DNA from: Pseudomonadota bacterium
Lineage (GTDB): Bacteria > Pseudomonadota > Alphaproteobacteria > Sphingomonadales > Sphingomonadaceae
Assembly (NCBI GenBank): GCA_029550345.1
Contig: JAKPHK010000035.1
Span: 1 to 64,000, forward strand
Reading direction: 5' to 3'
DNA: 64,000 bases
How positions within the stretch are numbered: the stretch's first letter is position 1; each line of letters opens with the position of its first letter. The notes below the pieces were generated by a model, which saw only the letters and a list, made by a program, of their open reading frames with translations, was not told the origin of the DNA and searched no databases. The position numbers and the translations under genes are program-made. This document shows positions 27,780 through 35,922 of this stretch, in pieces.

Positions 27780-29213
27780 TTACCGGAACGGCGGCTCGTT
27801 GAAGGCGCGCAGTTTGCGGCTGTGGAGGCGCTCACCTTCGGCCCGCAGCAGGTCGCAGGTGGTGGTCCCGATCTTGAGGTGGGCGGCGATCGCCTCTTCA
27901 TAGAAGCGGTTGGCCTGTCCGGGCAGCTTGATTTCGCCGTGCAGCGGCTTGTCCGAAACGCACAGCAGCGTCCCATAGGGCACCCGGAAGCGATAGCCCT
28001 GGGCGGCGATGGTCGCGCTTTCCATGTCGATCCCGATCGCCCGGCTGAGCGAAAGGCGGCGGGCCGACTGGGTGTATTGCAGTTCCCAGTTGCGATCATC
28101 GGTGGTGGCGACGGTGCCGGTGCGCATCCGCTTCTTGAGGTTGGCGCCCGAATCGCCGCTAACCTTCTCGGCCGCCTGGGCCAGGGCGATCTGCACCTCG
28201 GCGATCGCAGGGATCGGGATCTCGGGAGGCAGCAGCCCGTCAAGCACGTGATCGTCGCGCAGATAGGCGTGGGCCAGCACATAGTCACCGATCCGCTGCG
28301 TATCGCGCAGGCCGCCGCAGTGGCCGATCATCAGCCAGGCTTCGGGCCGCAGCACCGCCAGGTGATCGCAGACGGTCTTGGCGTTGGAAGGGCCGACCCC
28401 GATGTTGACAAGGGTGATCCCCATCTTGTCTTCGCGGACCAGGTGATAGGCCGGCATCTGATGCCGCCGCCAGGCCGTGTCGGACAGCTTTTCGCGGGCG
28501 TTCTGGCTCGGCTCGCTCAGGTGCAGGCCGCCCGCGCCGGTCAGCGCGACGTTCCCGTCCTTGCCCAGCTGCTCACCCGCCCAATCAACGAATTCATCTA
28601 CATAGCGATGATAGTTGGTGAACAGGATGAAACGCTGAAAATCTTCAACCCGGGTCCCGGTGTAGTGTGCCAGACGGGCCAGGCTGAAATCGGTGCGCAG
28701 TCCATCGAACAGCGCCAGCGGGATGGTGTCATCCGGGCTGTCGATCTGAATACCATCGGCCAGTTCATCACCGATCAGTGCCAGTTCGGTGGTTGGGAAA
28801 TGCCGGGCCAGGTCCTGCGGGCTGATCCCGCCCAGACCGGAGCTGGCATCGATCACGTAGGGGAAGGGGATTTCCTGGCGTGAGGGGGCAACCGAAATCT
28901 CGATTTCATAGTCTTCGGCCAGCAGGTTCAGCTGATCGGTCAGATAGTCGGCAAACAGCGCCGGACGGGTCACTGTGGTGGCATAGGTGCCATCCTGGCT
29001 GAGCCGGCCAAAGCTGCGGCGATAATCAGGTCGCGTTTCTACGCCGTGGTACTTGACCCGCAGTTCGGGATAGCACCAGGCGCGATCGGTTCGGCGCGAA
29101 GCGGGGGGAAGGGTGCCGTCTGCCGCAAATTTGGCGATGTCGCATTGCAGGGTCTGGACGGCGGTTTCGTAAACGCGGACCAATTCCGCGATGTGCTTTT
29201 CTGTCTTTTCCAT
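27780..29213 (-). CDS. amn: AMP nucleosidase
   Basis: The 477-aa enzyme splits AMP into adenine and ribose-5-phosphate. It has the family's N-terminal regulatory domain and a C-terminal nucleoside phosphorylase-like domain with NIGVGPSNAKT, MIGHCGGLR and IDMESATIAAQGYR. Length fits the bacterial family. It stands alone on the minus strand. Confidence 0.93.
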   Translation of the reverse strand: MEKTEKHIAELVRVYETAVQTLQCDIAKFAADGTLPPASRRTDRAWCYPELRVKYHGVETRPDYRRSFGRLSQDGTYATTVTRPALFADYLTDQLNLLAEDYEIEISVAPSRQEIPFPYVIDASSGLGGISPQDLARHFPTTELALIGDELADGIQIDSPDDTIPLALFDGLRTDFSLARLAHYTGTRVEDFQRFILFTNYHRYVDEFVDWAGEQLGKDGNVALTGAGGLHLSEPSQNAREKLSDTAWRRHQMPAYHLVREDKMGITLVNIGVGPSNAKTVCDHLAVLRPEAWLMIGHCGGLRDTQRIGDYVLAHAYLRDDHVLDGLLPPEIPIPAIAEVQIALAQAAEKVSGDSGANLKKRMRTGTVATTDDRNWELQYTQSARRLSLSRAIGIDMESATIAAQGYRFRVPYGTLLCVSDKPLHGEIKLPGQANRFYEEAIAAHLKIGTTTCDLLRAEGERLHSRKLRAFNEPPFR

Positions 29214-29263
29214 CGCGGGCCTATAGCCACACCCGCGTTACATTTCAATTGCAACCAAAGCGA

Positions 29264-29503
29264 TCACTTGTCGTTGCGGGTATCGAACCGCGCTTCGCCA
29301 ATTTCGGCGCCGTGTTCGCGCACGAACCGTGCGAGCCGGAACGATCCCCAGACCAGGAACAGCCCGGTCAGTCCGAGCATCAGATAGTCCGGCACTGAAT
29401 CGGCACCCTGGCCGATCAGGGCCAGGATCGCGAGCCCGGTGATGGCGAGAACGTATGGGCCGCCGCGGGTCGCGCGTCTGCCATCGGGTTCAGTTTCAGA
29501 CAT
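29264..29503 (-). CDS. Small two-helix membrane protein
   Basis: The 79-aa product has two hydrophobic helices (YVLAITGLAILALIG and YLMLGLTGLFLVWGSF) and a charged C-terminus. No family is recognised. It lies between the rplI terminator and amn on the same strand. Confidence 0.55.
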   Translation of the reverse strand: MSETEPDGRRATRGGPYVLAITGLAILALIGQGADSVPDYLMLGLTGLFLVWGSFRLARFVREHGAEIGEARFDTRNDK

Positions 29504-29540
29504 GGCGCCCTTTTGTCACAGTTCCAGACCGACTCCAACG

Positions 29541-29564
29541 AAAAGGGGGCGCCGAAGCGCCCCC
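29541..29564 (-). terminator. Rho-independent terminator of rpsF-rpsR-rplI
   Basis: On the minus strand GGGGGCGC-TTCG-GCGCCCCC is a perfect 8-bp stem with a UUCG loop, followed directly by TTTT. Confidence 0.9.
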
Positions 29565-29591
29565 GATCCGGTGGTCGATGCCGCAGGGGTA

Positions 29592-30209
29592 TTAGCCCTC
29601 GGCTTCGTCCGCAGCCTGTTCGGCGGCAGGGGCCGAGGTTTCGGCTTCATGCTCTTCGCCATTGCCGGCTTCGAATTCGCCCGCAGCGGCAGCAGCCTCG
29701 GCGGCGTCGTCTTCGAACATCGCGGCGATCACGTCAACGCCGGCAGCCTGCTGCTCGGCTTCGTCAGGCGAACGGGCGACGTTGACCTTGACGGTCACGG
29801 CCACTTCCGGGTGCAACGCGACCTTGACGTCGAACACGCCGATCGTCTTGATCGGGCGTTCGAGCACGATCATCGACTTCGACACATCCGCGCCATCGGC
29901 ATTGAGCGCATCGACGATGTCACGCACCGAAACCGAACCGTAAAGGTGGCCGGCGTTCGACGAAGCGCGGATCAGGATGACCGACTTGCCTTCGACGTTG
30001 CCAGCGTGCTTTTCGGCTTCACCGCGACGCGAAGCGTTATCGGCTTCGATCTTGGCGCGGTTGGCTTCGAAGACCTTGCGGTTGGCTTCGTTGGCGCGCA
30101 GCGCCTTCTTGTTGGGCAGCAGATAGTTGCGGGCGTAGCCGTCCTTGACGGTGACCACGTCGCCGATCGTGCCCAGCTTCTCGACTCGTTCGAGGAGGAT
30201 GATTTCCAT
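29592..30209 (-). CDS. rplI: 50S ribosomal protein L9
   Basis: The 205-aa protein starts MEIILLERVEKLGTIGDVV with the GYARNYLLPNKKA signature. The C-terminal extension is rich in Ala/Glu and makes it longer than E. coli L9 (149 aa), as in relatives. Last gene of the rpsF-rpsR-rplI operon. Confidence 0.96.
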   Translation of the reverse strand: MEIILLERVEKLGTIGDVVTVKDGYARNYLLPNKKALRANEANRKVFEANRAKIEADNASRRGEAEKHAGNVEGKSVILIRASSNAGHLYGSVSVRDIVDALNADGADVSKSMIVLERPIKTIGVFDVKVALHPEVAVTVKVNVARSPDEAEQQAAGVDVIAAMFEDDAAEAAAAAGEFEAGNGEEHEAETSAPAAEQAADEAEG

Positions 30210-30222
30210 CTGATTTCTCCCC

Positions 30223-30447
30223 TTACTTCACGAGGTACGGCAGCAGGCCGATGTGCCGGGCGCGCTTGATGGCCTGGCTCAGCTCACGCTGCTTCTTGGC
30301 GGAAACGGCGGTGATGCGCGAAGGCACGATCTTGCCGCGTTCGGACATATAACCCTGAAGCAGGCGCGTGTCCTTGTAATCGATCTTCGGCGCGTTCTTG
30401 CCCGAAAACGGGCACGACTTGCGGCGGCGGAGAAAGGCGCGGGCCAT
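30223..30447 (-). CDS. rpsR: 30S ribosomal protein S18
   Basis: The 74-aa protein contains [20 protein letters not shown] and ends with the S18 signature [20 protein letters not shown]. It binds the S6 protein encoded just upstream (3-bp gap). Confidence 0.96.
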   Translation of the reverse strand: MARAFLRRRKSCPFSGKNAPKIDYKDTRLLQGYMSERGKIVPSRITAVSAKKQRELSQAIKRARHIGLLPYLVK

Positions 30448-30450
30448 CTC

Positions 30451-30813
30451 TTAGAACTCCTCGCGTTCGCGGCGCTTGGTGCGCTCACGATCCTGCTTGC
30501 GCATCTGCACCGACGGGCCGGTTTCATGCTCGTCAACGCGCACGGTCAACCAGCGGATCACGTCTTCGTTGATCGCCGTCTGGCGTTCCAGCTCGGCCAC
30601 GACGCCGGCGGGGGCATCGATGTTGAGCATCACGAAGTGTGCCTTGCGGTTGCGGGCAATCTTGTAGGCGAGATTCTTGAGGCCCCAGGTTTCGGTCTTG
30701 GTGACCTTGCCCTGTCCGGCTTCGACGATCTCGGTGGCGGTGGCGGCCAGCGCATCAACTTGCGCTTGGCTGAGGTCCTGGCGAGCCAGGAACACGTGCT
30801 CATACAGAGCCAC
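30451..30813 (-). CDS. rpsF: 30S ribosomal protein S6
   Basis: The 120-aa protein ([20 protein letters not shown]) carries [14 protein letters not shown] and an acidic/basic tail. The open frame begins six codons earlier, but GTG at 30813 is preferred: GAAGGA lies 6 nt before it and the family starts with (M)ALYEHVF. The upstream ATGs would place that binding site inside the gene. First gene of the operon. Confidence 0.94.
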   Translation of the reverse strand: MALYEHVFLARQDLSQAQVDALAATATEIVEAGQGKVTKTETWGLKNLAYKIARNRKAHFVMLNIDAPAGVVAELERQTAINEDVIRWLTVRVDEHETGPSVQMRKQDRERTKRREREEF

Positions 30814-30915
30814 GGCATATCCTTCCATCATTCTAACCGATCGCTGGCTGATCCGCGGGATTGCGGGGCCCCTCCGGCTTTCTTCGATTTCCCTGCCTGA
30901 GCGGGGAAGTGGCGG

Positions 30916-30943
30916 CCTTTAACGGAATGCTGGACAAATGCAA
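30916..30943 (-). promoter_or_regulatory. Likely promoter of rpsF-rpsR-rplI
   Basis: On the minus strand TTGCAT and TAAAGG are 16 bp apart, about 105 bp before the rpsF start. The -10 equals that proposed for the atp operon. Confidence 0.45.
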
Positions 30944-30980
30944 GCGGGTGCGGAACACTTGCAATAGAGGCAACTCTGAA

Positions 30981-31511
30981 ATGGATTTACCCATGCGTAT
31001 CGGCTCCATCGCAATCGCCCCAATCATATCGATCTCGATTGTGTGCCTGGCGGGCTGTTCCGACAATGAAGCGGAAGCGCTGCGTAAAGAGAACGCAGAG
31101 CTTCGGGCGCAGCTGACCGGGGGTGGCAAGGCTTCGACCAGCGCCAATCCTGCCCCGGCTGCCAGCGCGGTGTACCACGGTAATGGTGCGGTTGCCTGGG
31201 GCGGCTATGCTGGCGCGGCGGCGTACTTCTCCAATGGTGCGGTGGCGTGGGGCGGCTATCGCGGAGCGGCGGTCTATCATCCTAACGGAGCGGTCGCCTG
31301 GGGCGGCTATCGCGGGGCGGCGGTCTATCATGCCAATGGTGCAGTGGCTTGGGGAGGATACGCCGGATCGGCATCGTACCACAGTAACGGCCAGGTACTG
31401 CAAGGCGGCGCAAACGGAATCTCGCTAAACCTGGGTGACGGCATTCGATTGGATGTGACCACCACAAGTGCGACAATCAATGTCTATGGCACGCCGCTTT
31501 CGGCAATGTGA
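30981..31511 (+). CDS. Lipoprotein with 17-residue tandem repeats
   Basis: The 176-aa product has a signal with lipobox CLAGC (Cys26 or so), a short charged helix (ALRKENAELRAQL) that could form a coiled coil, a low-complexity linker, then four full 17-residue units of the form xYHxNGAVAWGGYxGAA (about residues 64-131) and a partial fifth. The C-terminus (LDVTTTSATINVYG) is beta-like. The units recall MORN_2/YwqK-type repeats (Tyr…Asn-Gly…Gly-Tyr) but the period is shorter. Function unknown; likely outer-membrane or periplasmic. ATG 30981 is chosen for AGAGG upstream; 30993 is possible. Confidence 0.75.
   Translation: MDLPMRIGSIAIAPIISISIVCLAGCSDNEAEALRKENAELRAQLTGGGKASTSANPAPAASAVYHGNGAVAWGGYAGAAAYFSNGAVAWGGYRGAAVYHPNGAVAWGGYRGAAVYHANGAVAWGGYAGSASYHSNGQVLQGGANGISLNLGDGIRLDVTTTSATINVYGTPLSAM
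31170..31412 (+). repeat. 51-bp in-frame tandem repeats
   Basis: Four 51-bp units start at 31170, 31221, 31272 and 31323, with a partial fifth at 31374. Each encodes NGAVAWGGY; the neighbouring units differ mainly at the residue after YH. Confidence 0.9.
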
Positions 31512-31586
31512 TCGAAATTTGCGCGGTATCAATGAACTTCATGCTGCAGTTGCTAACAAATGCCGCAACGCAACAAGGAGGCAGCC

Positions 31587-32114
31587 GTGCTGACCGATAC
31601 CACTGTTCCCCAGATCCAGGAAATCCGCACCCGTTCGGGCAAGATGATCGCCGTACGGCCGGTTACGAGCGAAGACGAGGCCCTGCTCGCCGAATTCTTT
31701 GACCGGGTCAGTGATGAGGATCGGCGTTTTCGGTTCCTGTCCGCGCACAATCACCTGACGCACGAACAACTGGCGCCGATGGTGGAAGTTGACCACTTCC
31801 GCACGGAAAGCTTTATTGCCTTCGATGAACAGGGCGGTGCGGTGGTCGGTCATGCCTTGCTGGCCTGCGACAATGCGCTGGATACCGGTGAAGTGGCAAT
31901 CGCGGTGTGCCGCGACTGGCGCGGCATGGGGGTGGGTTGGGCCCTGCTTGACGTGCTGGCCGACGCCGCGCGCCACCGCGGGCTGCGCCGGGTCATTTCG
32001 CTGGAAGACCGGGATAATCACGCCGCAATCGAACTCGAGCGCGAAAAAGGCTTTACCCCGCACGGCGTCGAGGGCGATCCGCACTGCGTCATGTTGGAAA
32101 AGCTGCTGCGTTAG
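31587..32114 (+). CDS. GNAT family N-acetyltransferase
   Basis: The 175-aa product has the acetyl-CoA loop pattern in CRDWRGMGVGWALLDVLADA and ends EREKGFTPHG. The front part (IRPVTSEDEALLAEFF-like, FRFLSAHNHLT) resembles the GNAT domain of the Pat lysine acetyltransferases. The GTG at 31587 is preferred over an ATG at 31560 because a perfect AAGGAGG sits just before it. Substrate unknown. Confidence 0.85.
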   Translation: MLTDTTVPQIQEIRTRSGKMIAVRPVTSEDEALLAEFFDRVSDEDRRFRFLSAHNHLTHEQLAPMVEVDHFRTESFIAFDEQGGAVVGHALLACDNALDTGEVAIAVCRDWRGMGVGWALLDVLADAARHRGLRRVISLEDRDNHAAIELEREKGFTPHGVEGDPHCVMLEKLLR

Positions 32115-32162
32115 GGCCAGCTGTTTATTGACCGCTTGAACGGCGCGGCCATCTGCCGCAGA

Positions 32163-32198
32163 GGATCGGGAAGTTCCGAACAGGGGAGTTCCCGATCC
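32163..32198 (+). promoter_or_regulatory. 10-bp perfect hairpin enclosing the DUF808 ribosome binding site
   Basis: GGATCGGGAA (32163-32172) and TTCCCGATCC (32189-32198) are perfectly complementary. The 16-nt loop contains AGGGGAG, the only plausible ribosome binding site, and the stem ends one base before the ATG at 32199. It could act as an RNA switch on translation or as a protein operator. Confidence 0.6.
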
Positions 32199-33149
32199 AT
32201 GCCTACCGGCCTAGTTGCGCTGCTTGACGATATTTCCGTAATCGCCAAGGCAGCGGCGGCAACCATCGACGATGTCGGCGTGGCCGCCAGCAAAGCCGCG
32301 ACCAAGGCTGCCGGTGTGGTGATCGATGATGCCGCGGTAACGCCATCCTACGTCACAGAGTTCACGCCTGATCGCGAACTGCCGATCATTCGGAAAATCG
32401 CGCTAGGCAGCCTCAAGAACAAGCTGGTCTTCCTGCTACCGGCGGCGCTGTTGCTCAGCCAGTTTCTGCCCTGGGCGGTCACCCCGCTGCTGATGCTGGG
32501 CGGCCTTTATCTGTGCTTTGAAGGCGCGGAAAAGGTGCTGGAAAAGCTCGGCGGTGAAAAGCACGGCGAAACGTTGGGCGATCAGATCGAAAACGTCGCC
32601 GAATTTGAGGCCGAACGGACCAGCAGCGCGATCCGCACCGATTTCATCCTCTCGGCGGAAATCATGGCGATTGCCCTGGCTGAGGTTTCAGCCGAGCCGC
32701 TGATGAGCCGGGCGATTATCCTCGCGCTGGTCGGCGTGGTGATCACCATCGCTGTCTATGGTGCGGTCGCGGTGATCGTCAAGATGGACGATATCGGGCT
32801 GCATCTGGTCAAGAACCACAAGACATCGTTTGGCGAGAAGCTGGGGCGGGGCCTGCTGCTGGCGATGCCGTGGCTGATGAATGTCCTGTCGGTGGTCGGC
32901 ACCGCGGCGATGCTGTGGGTCGGCGGGCAGATCGTGATCCACGGCCTGCACGAACTGGGCGTTCATGGCCCTTCCGATCTGGTTCACGCCGCGCAGCACG
33001 CGGTCGAACAGGTCACCGGCCCGCTGGGCGGCGTGCTGGGATGGTTTACCGGAGCCGGGCTTTCCGGGGTGGCCGGGATCGTTCTGGGCGCGGTGATCGC
33101 GGTTGCGGTGCACGGTGTGCTGAAGCTGAAGACCGGCGTAGAAGCCTGA
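32199..33149 (+). CDS. DUF808 family membrane protein (YedI-like)
   Basis: The 316-aa product starts MPTGLVALLDDISVIAKAAA with the DUF808 signature, then several membrane helices (e.g. LVFLLPAALLLSQFLPWAV, AIILALVGVVITIAVYGAVA). A hydrophilic loop holds GGEKHGETLGDQIENVAEFE. Inner-membrane protein of unknown function. A strong hairpin covers its ribosome binding site. Confidence 0.88.
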   Translation: MPTGLVALLDDISVIAKAAAATIDDVGVAASKAATKAAGVVIDDAAVTPSYVTEFTPDRELPIIRKIALGSLKNKLVFLLPAALLLSQFLPWAVTPLLMLGGLYLCFEGAEKVLEKLGGEKHGETLGDQIENVAEFEAERTSSAIRTDFILSAEIMAIALAEVSAEPLMSRAIILALVGVVITIAVYGAVAVIVKMDDIGLHLVKNHKTSFGEKLGRGLLLAMPWLMNVLSVVGTAAMLWVGGQIVIHGLHELGVHGPSDLVHAAQHAVEQVTGPLGGVLGWFTGAGLSGVAGIVLGAVIAVAVHGVLKLKTGVEA

Positions 33150-33152
33150 CCG

Positions 33153-33494
33153 TCAGTTTGAACCCCAGCCGCCGTCCTTGCCCGGATCATAAACCGGGAT
33201 GTCGCGGCGGTCGGAGCCTTCCCGCTCGCGTTCTGCAATGGCCTTCGCGCGGGCTTCAGCCGCAGCGCGGCGCGAACTGGCAGCGCGGGTGCCATTTCCC
33301 CAGTCATCCGCTTCGGCATTTTCGCCATCGTCATAATAGCCGGAATGCGGCCTGGATTTCGACGTCGCGCTGAAGGTTCCCGCAGAGCCGGGGTTCAGGA
33401 CCGAGCCCATGATATAGAATGCTGCGACCAGACCCACAAACAGGCCGATCCTCTGGACCGGCGCTTTGGCACTGGAATTGTTCGCGCTGCTCAT
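33153..33494 (-). CDS. Unknown single-helix protein
   Basis: The 113-aa product has one hydrophobic helix (IGLFVGLVAAFYIMGSVLN) at about residues 16-34, then a polar, Arg/Ala/Glu-rich segment (RRAAAEARAKAIAERERE). No family is recognised. It converges on the DUF808 gene with 3 bp between the stops and lies after the Mur ligase gene on the same strand. Confidence 0.6.
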   Translation of the reverse strand: MSSANNSSAKAPVQRIGLFVGLVAAFYIMGSVLNPGSAGTFSATSKSRPHSGYYDDGENAEADDWGNGTRAASSRRAAAEARAKAIAEREREGSDRRDIPVYDPGKDGGWGSN

Positions 33495-33555
33495 CAGCGA
33501 TCCCCGTTCATGGCGAATTGCCCGGCAGGAATAGCTGCGCGCGCTTTCCAGTCGG

Positions 33556-34965
33556 TTAAGGCAGGCGGGCCAGCAAATCGCGGGCGAACAGCGTCAGGGT
33601 ATCGTCGCGCGCGCCCATGATGACCACCCTGTCACCCGGTCGGGCGAGGGCAGCGATCCGTGTGGCGCAGTCTTCCCGCGCGGGGATGTACTCGGCCCTG
33701 CCGCCGGCTGCTTCGATCAGCCCGGCGATCCGTTCGGACCCTTCGCTGCGGTCCACGGTGCCGCCGAAATAGACCGGATCGCACAGCACCGTCAGATCCT
33801 CAGGCCCCAGCGCCTGCGCAAAAACCTCGGCCAGTTCCGCCCCCATCTGGCGCAGCGGGCCATAGCCGTGGGGCTGGAAGAAGGCGATCACCCGGCCCGG
33901 CTGGGCTTTCAGCGTAGCCAGCGTGGCGGCACACTTTTCGGGATTGTGGCCGAAATCGTCGATCACGGTCACGCCCGCCGCGCTGGTGCCGATCACGTCG
34001 AACCGCCGCGCCAGTCCGGCATAGCTGGCCAGGGCCGCAACGGCATCGCCGGTTGGGACACCAGCGGCAACCGCGGCGGTGATCGCGGCCAGCGCGTTGG
34101 ACAGGTTGTGCAGCCCCGGAACGCCCAGCCGCAGCGCATGGGTAGAGGCGTCGCGGCGGTCGATCACCGTGGCCGAGATCGCGAATGGCTCTTCGCTCAC
34201 GCTGCCTTCAACCACACCGATTTCCGCCAGCGGGTTGCGGATCGCATAGCCCAGCCAGGGGGTGTATTCCGGGGCGAGGGCGGCGGCTTCGGCATCGTCG
34301 AGGTTGATCACCCCGATGCTGGTGGTGCGCAGGAAATCGCCGAACAGGCCGCGCAGTTCCTCCATCGATTTGTGGTCGAGGCTGACGTTGAGCAGCACCG
34401 CAACGCGCGGCCGGTAGAGCGCGATCGACCCATCGCTTTCATCAACCTCGGAAACGAACACGTCGCCCTTGCCGACCCGCGCGCTGGCGAAAGGCGCATC
34501 GGGGCGGACATAATTCTTCATCACCGCGCCGTTCATGATCGTGGGGTCCATTCCCGCCGCGTCGAGGATCCAGCCGATCATCCCGGTGACCGTGCTTTTC
34601 CCGCTGGTCCCCCCGATTGCGATTCCCGTCGGCGCGGCGTTGAACAGCGCGGCCAGCAGTTCGGCGCGGCTCATCCGCGGGCAACCCAGTTCGCGCGCAC
34701 GGACCATCTCGGGCACAGTGTCTTCAACCGCGGCAGAGGCCACCAGCGTCTGCTGCGCCGACATGATCCCGCTGCCGTCCTGCGGGAAAAGCGTGAACCC
34801 CAGGCTTTCAAGCCAGGCGAACTTTTCCGGCGTACGGCCCTGATCGCGGCTGCGGTCCGACCCGGCAACTTCAGCCCCGGCGCCTTTCAGGATCAGCGCC
34901 AGCGGCAACATTCCCGATCCGCCAATGCCGCAAAAGAACCAGGGATGTGAAGTAAGGTCGCTCAT
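33556..34965 (-). CDS. Mur ligase of the MurC/Mpl clade
   Basis: The 469-aa product has the Rossmann-like start FFCGIGGSGMLPLA, a P-loop written GTSGKSTVTGMIGWIL (canonical MurC/Mpl has GTHGKTT), NVSLDHKS and the C-terminal VIDDFGHNPEKCAATL and FQPHGYGPLR. It ligates an amino acid or peptide to a UDP-muramyl precursor. The divergent LD-carboxypeptidase beside it suggests a recycling role like Mpl, which re-attaches tripeptide; MurC for synthesis is usually in the dcw cluster, not seen here. Exact substrate uncertain. Confidence 0.75.
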   Translation of the reverse strand: MSDLTSHPWFFCGIGGSGMLPLALILKGAGAEVAGSDRSRDQGRTPEKFAWLESLGFTLFPQDGSGIMSAQQTLVASAAVEDTVPEMVRARELGCPRMSRAELLAALFNAAPTGIAIGGTSGKSTVTGMIGWILDAAGMDPTIMNGAVMKNYVRPDAPFASARVGKGDVFVSEVDESDGSIALYRPRVAVLLNVSLDHKSMEELRGLFGDFLRTTSIGVINLDDAEAAALAPEYTPWLGYAIRNPLAEIGVVEGSVSEEPFAISATVIDRRDASTHALRLGVPGLHNLSNALAAITAAVAAGVPTGDAVAALASYAGLARRFDVIGTSAAGVTVIDDFGHNPEKCAATLATLKAQPGRVIAFFQPHGYGPLRQMGAELAEVFAQALGPEDLTVLCDPVYFGGTVDRSEGSERIAGLIEAAGGRAEYIPAREDCATRIAALARPGDRVVIMGARDDTLTLFARDLLARLP

Positions 34966-35036
34966 GCTCCTCCGGTATGCGGCCAGGATTGAAAAGACAA
35001 CTGTGCCAGCGCGAGCATCCGGGGTAGGAGGCTACC

Positions 35037-35861
35037 ATGACCCGGATCGCCATCTGCGCGCCATCGCGCCCGATCACGCCCGAGGATGCCGCGCGGGTTG
35101 CCGCGCTGGCTGCGGAATTCCCCGGACTGGACCTCAGCTTTCACCCGCAATGTTTTGAAGAACATGGCCATTTTGCCGGGACTGACCAGCAGCGGCTGGC
35201 GGCGCTGGTCGAATGCGCCAACGATCCCGGTTTTGATGCGGTGTGGTTCGCGCGCGGCGGTTATGGCGCGAACCGGATTGCCGAGGATGCGCTGGCCCGG
35301 TTCGATCACGCGGCGCAGAGCAAGGCCTACCTCGGGTACTCGGACGGCGGCTATCTGCTGGGCGGGCTGTACCGTCAGCGGATTGGGCGGCCGGTCCATG
35401 CCTCGATGCCGGGCGATCTGCGCCAAGCGGGCGGAGAGGCCGCGATCCGCCGGGTTCTGGGCTTCATCGCCGGCGACGATGCCGGGCTTGAGGGCGGCCT
35501 TGACCATCACCCGACCGTCGCCTTCAACTTGATGACCCTGGCGATGCTCTGTGGAACCCCGCTGATGCCGGGGCTGGCGGGCCATGTCGTGCTGGTTGAG
35601 GAAGTCTGCGAATACGATTACGCGGTCGATCGGCTGTTCTTCCACATTACCGCCCATCTGGGCGGCGTGGCTGGCCTGCGGCTTGGGCGGGTCAGCGACG
35701 TGCCGGTGAACGAGGTCGATTTCGGCCACTCGGTCGAGGACATCGCCCGCCACTGGTGCGCGCGGCATTCGATTCCCTATCTCGGCCGCGCCGACATCGG
35801 CCACGATATCGACAACACAATTGTGCCCTTCGGACTTGCCCGCAGCTTCGCCGGGCAATAG
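35037..35861 (+). CDS. ldcA: LD-carboxypeptidase (S66)
   Basis: The 274-aa product has the S66 triad: Ser in YLGYSDGGYL (about residue 103), Glu in VVLVEEV and His in ADIGHDIDN. It removes the terminal D-Ala from cytoplasmic tetrapeptides during murein recycling. GTAGGAGG precedes the ATG. It diverges from the Mur ligase with 71 bp between starts; LdcA product is the Mpl substrate. Confidence 0.9.
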   Translation: MTRIAICAPSRPITPEDAARVAALAAEFPGLDLSFHPQCFEEHGHFAGTDQQRLAALVECANDPGFDAVWFARGGYGANRIAEDALARFDHAAQSKAYLGYSDGGYLLGGLYRQRIGRPVHASMPGDLRQAGGEAAIRRVLGFIAGDDAGLEGGLDHHPTVAFNLMTLAMLCGTPLMPGLAGHVVLVEEVCEYDYAVDRLFFHITAHLGGVAGLRLGRVSDVPVNEVDFGHSVEDIARHWCARHSIPYLGRADIGHDIDNTIVPFGLARSFAGQ

Positions 35862-35922
35862 GCGCACCCGCAATTCCCCTTCAGGACGCGGCCGCGCCGC
35901 TCTTCAGGATGATCGGAGACCA

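Noticed and set aside
31170..31412. CRISPR-like array
   Set aside because: The 51-bp repeats are contiguous, in frame and coding, with no spacers.
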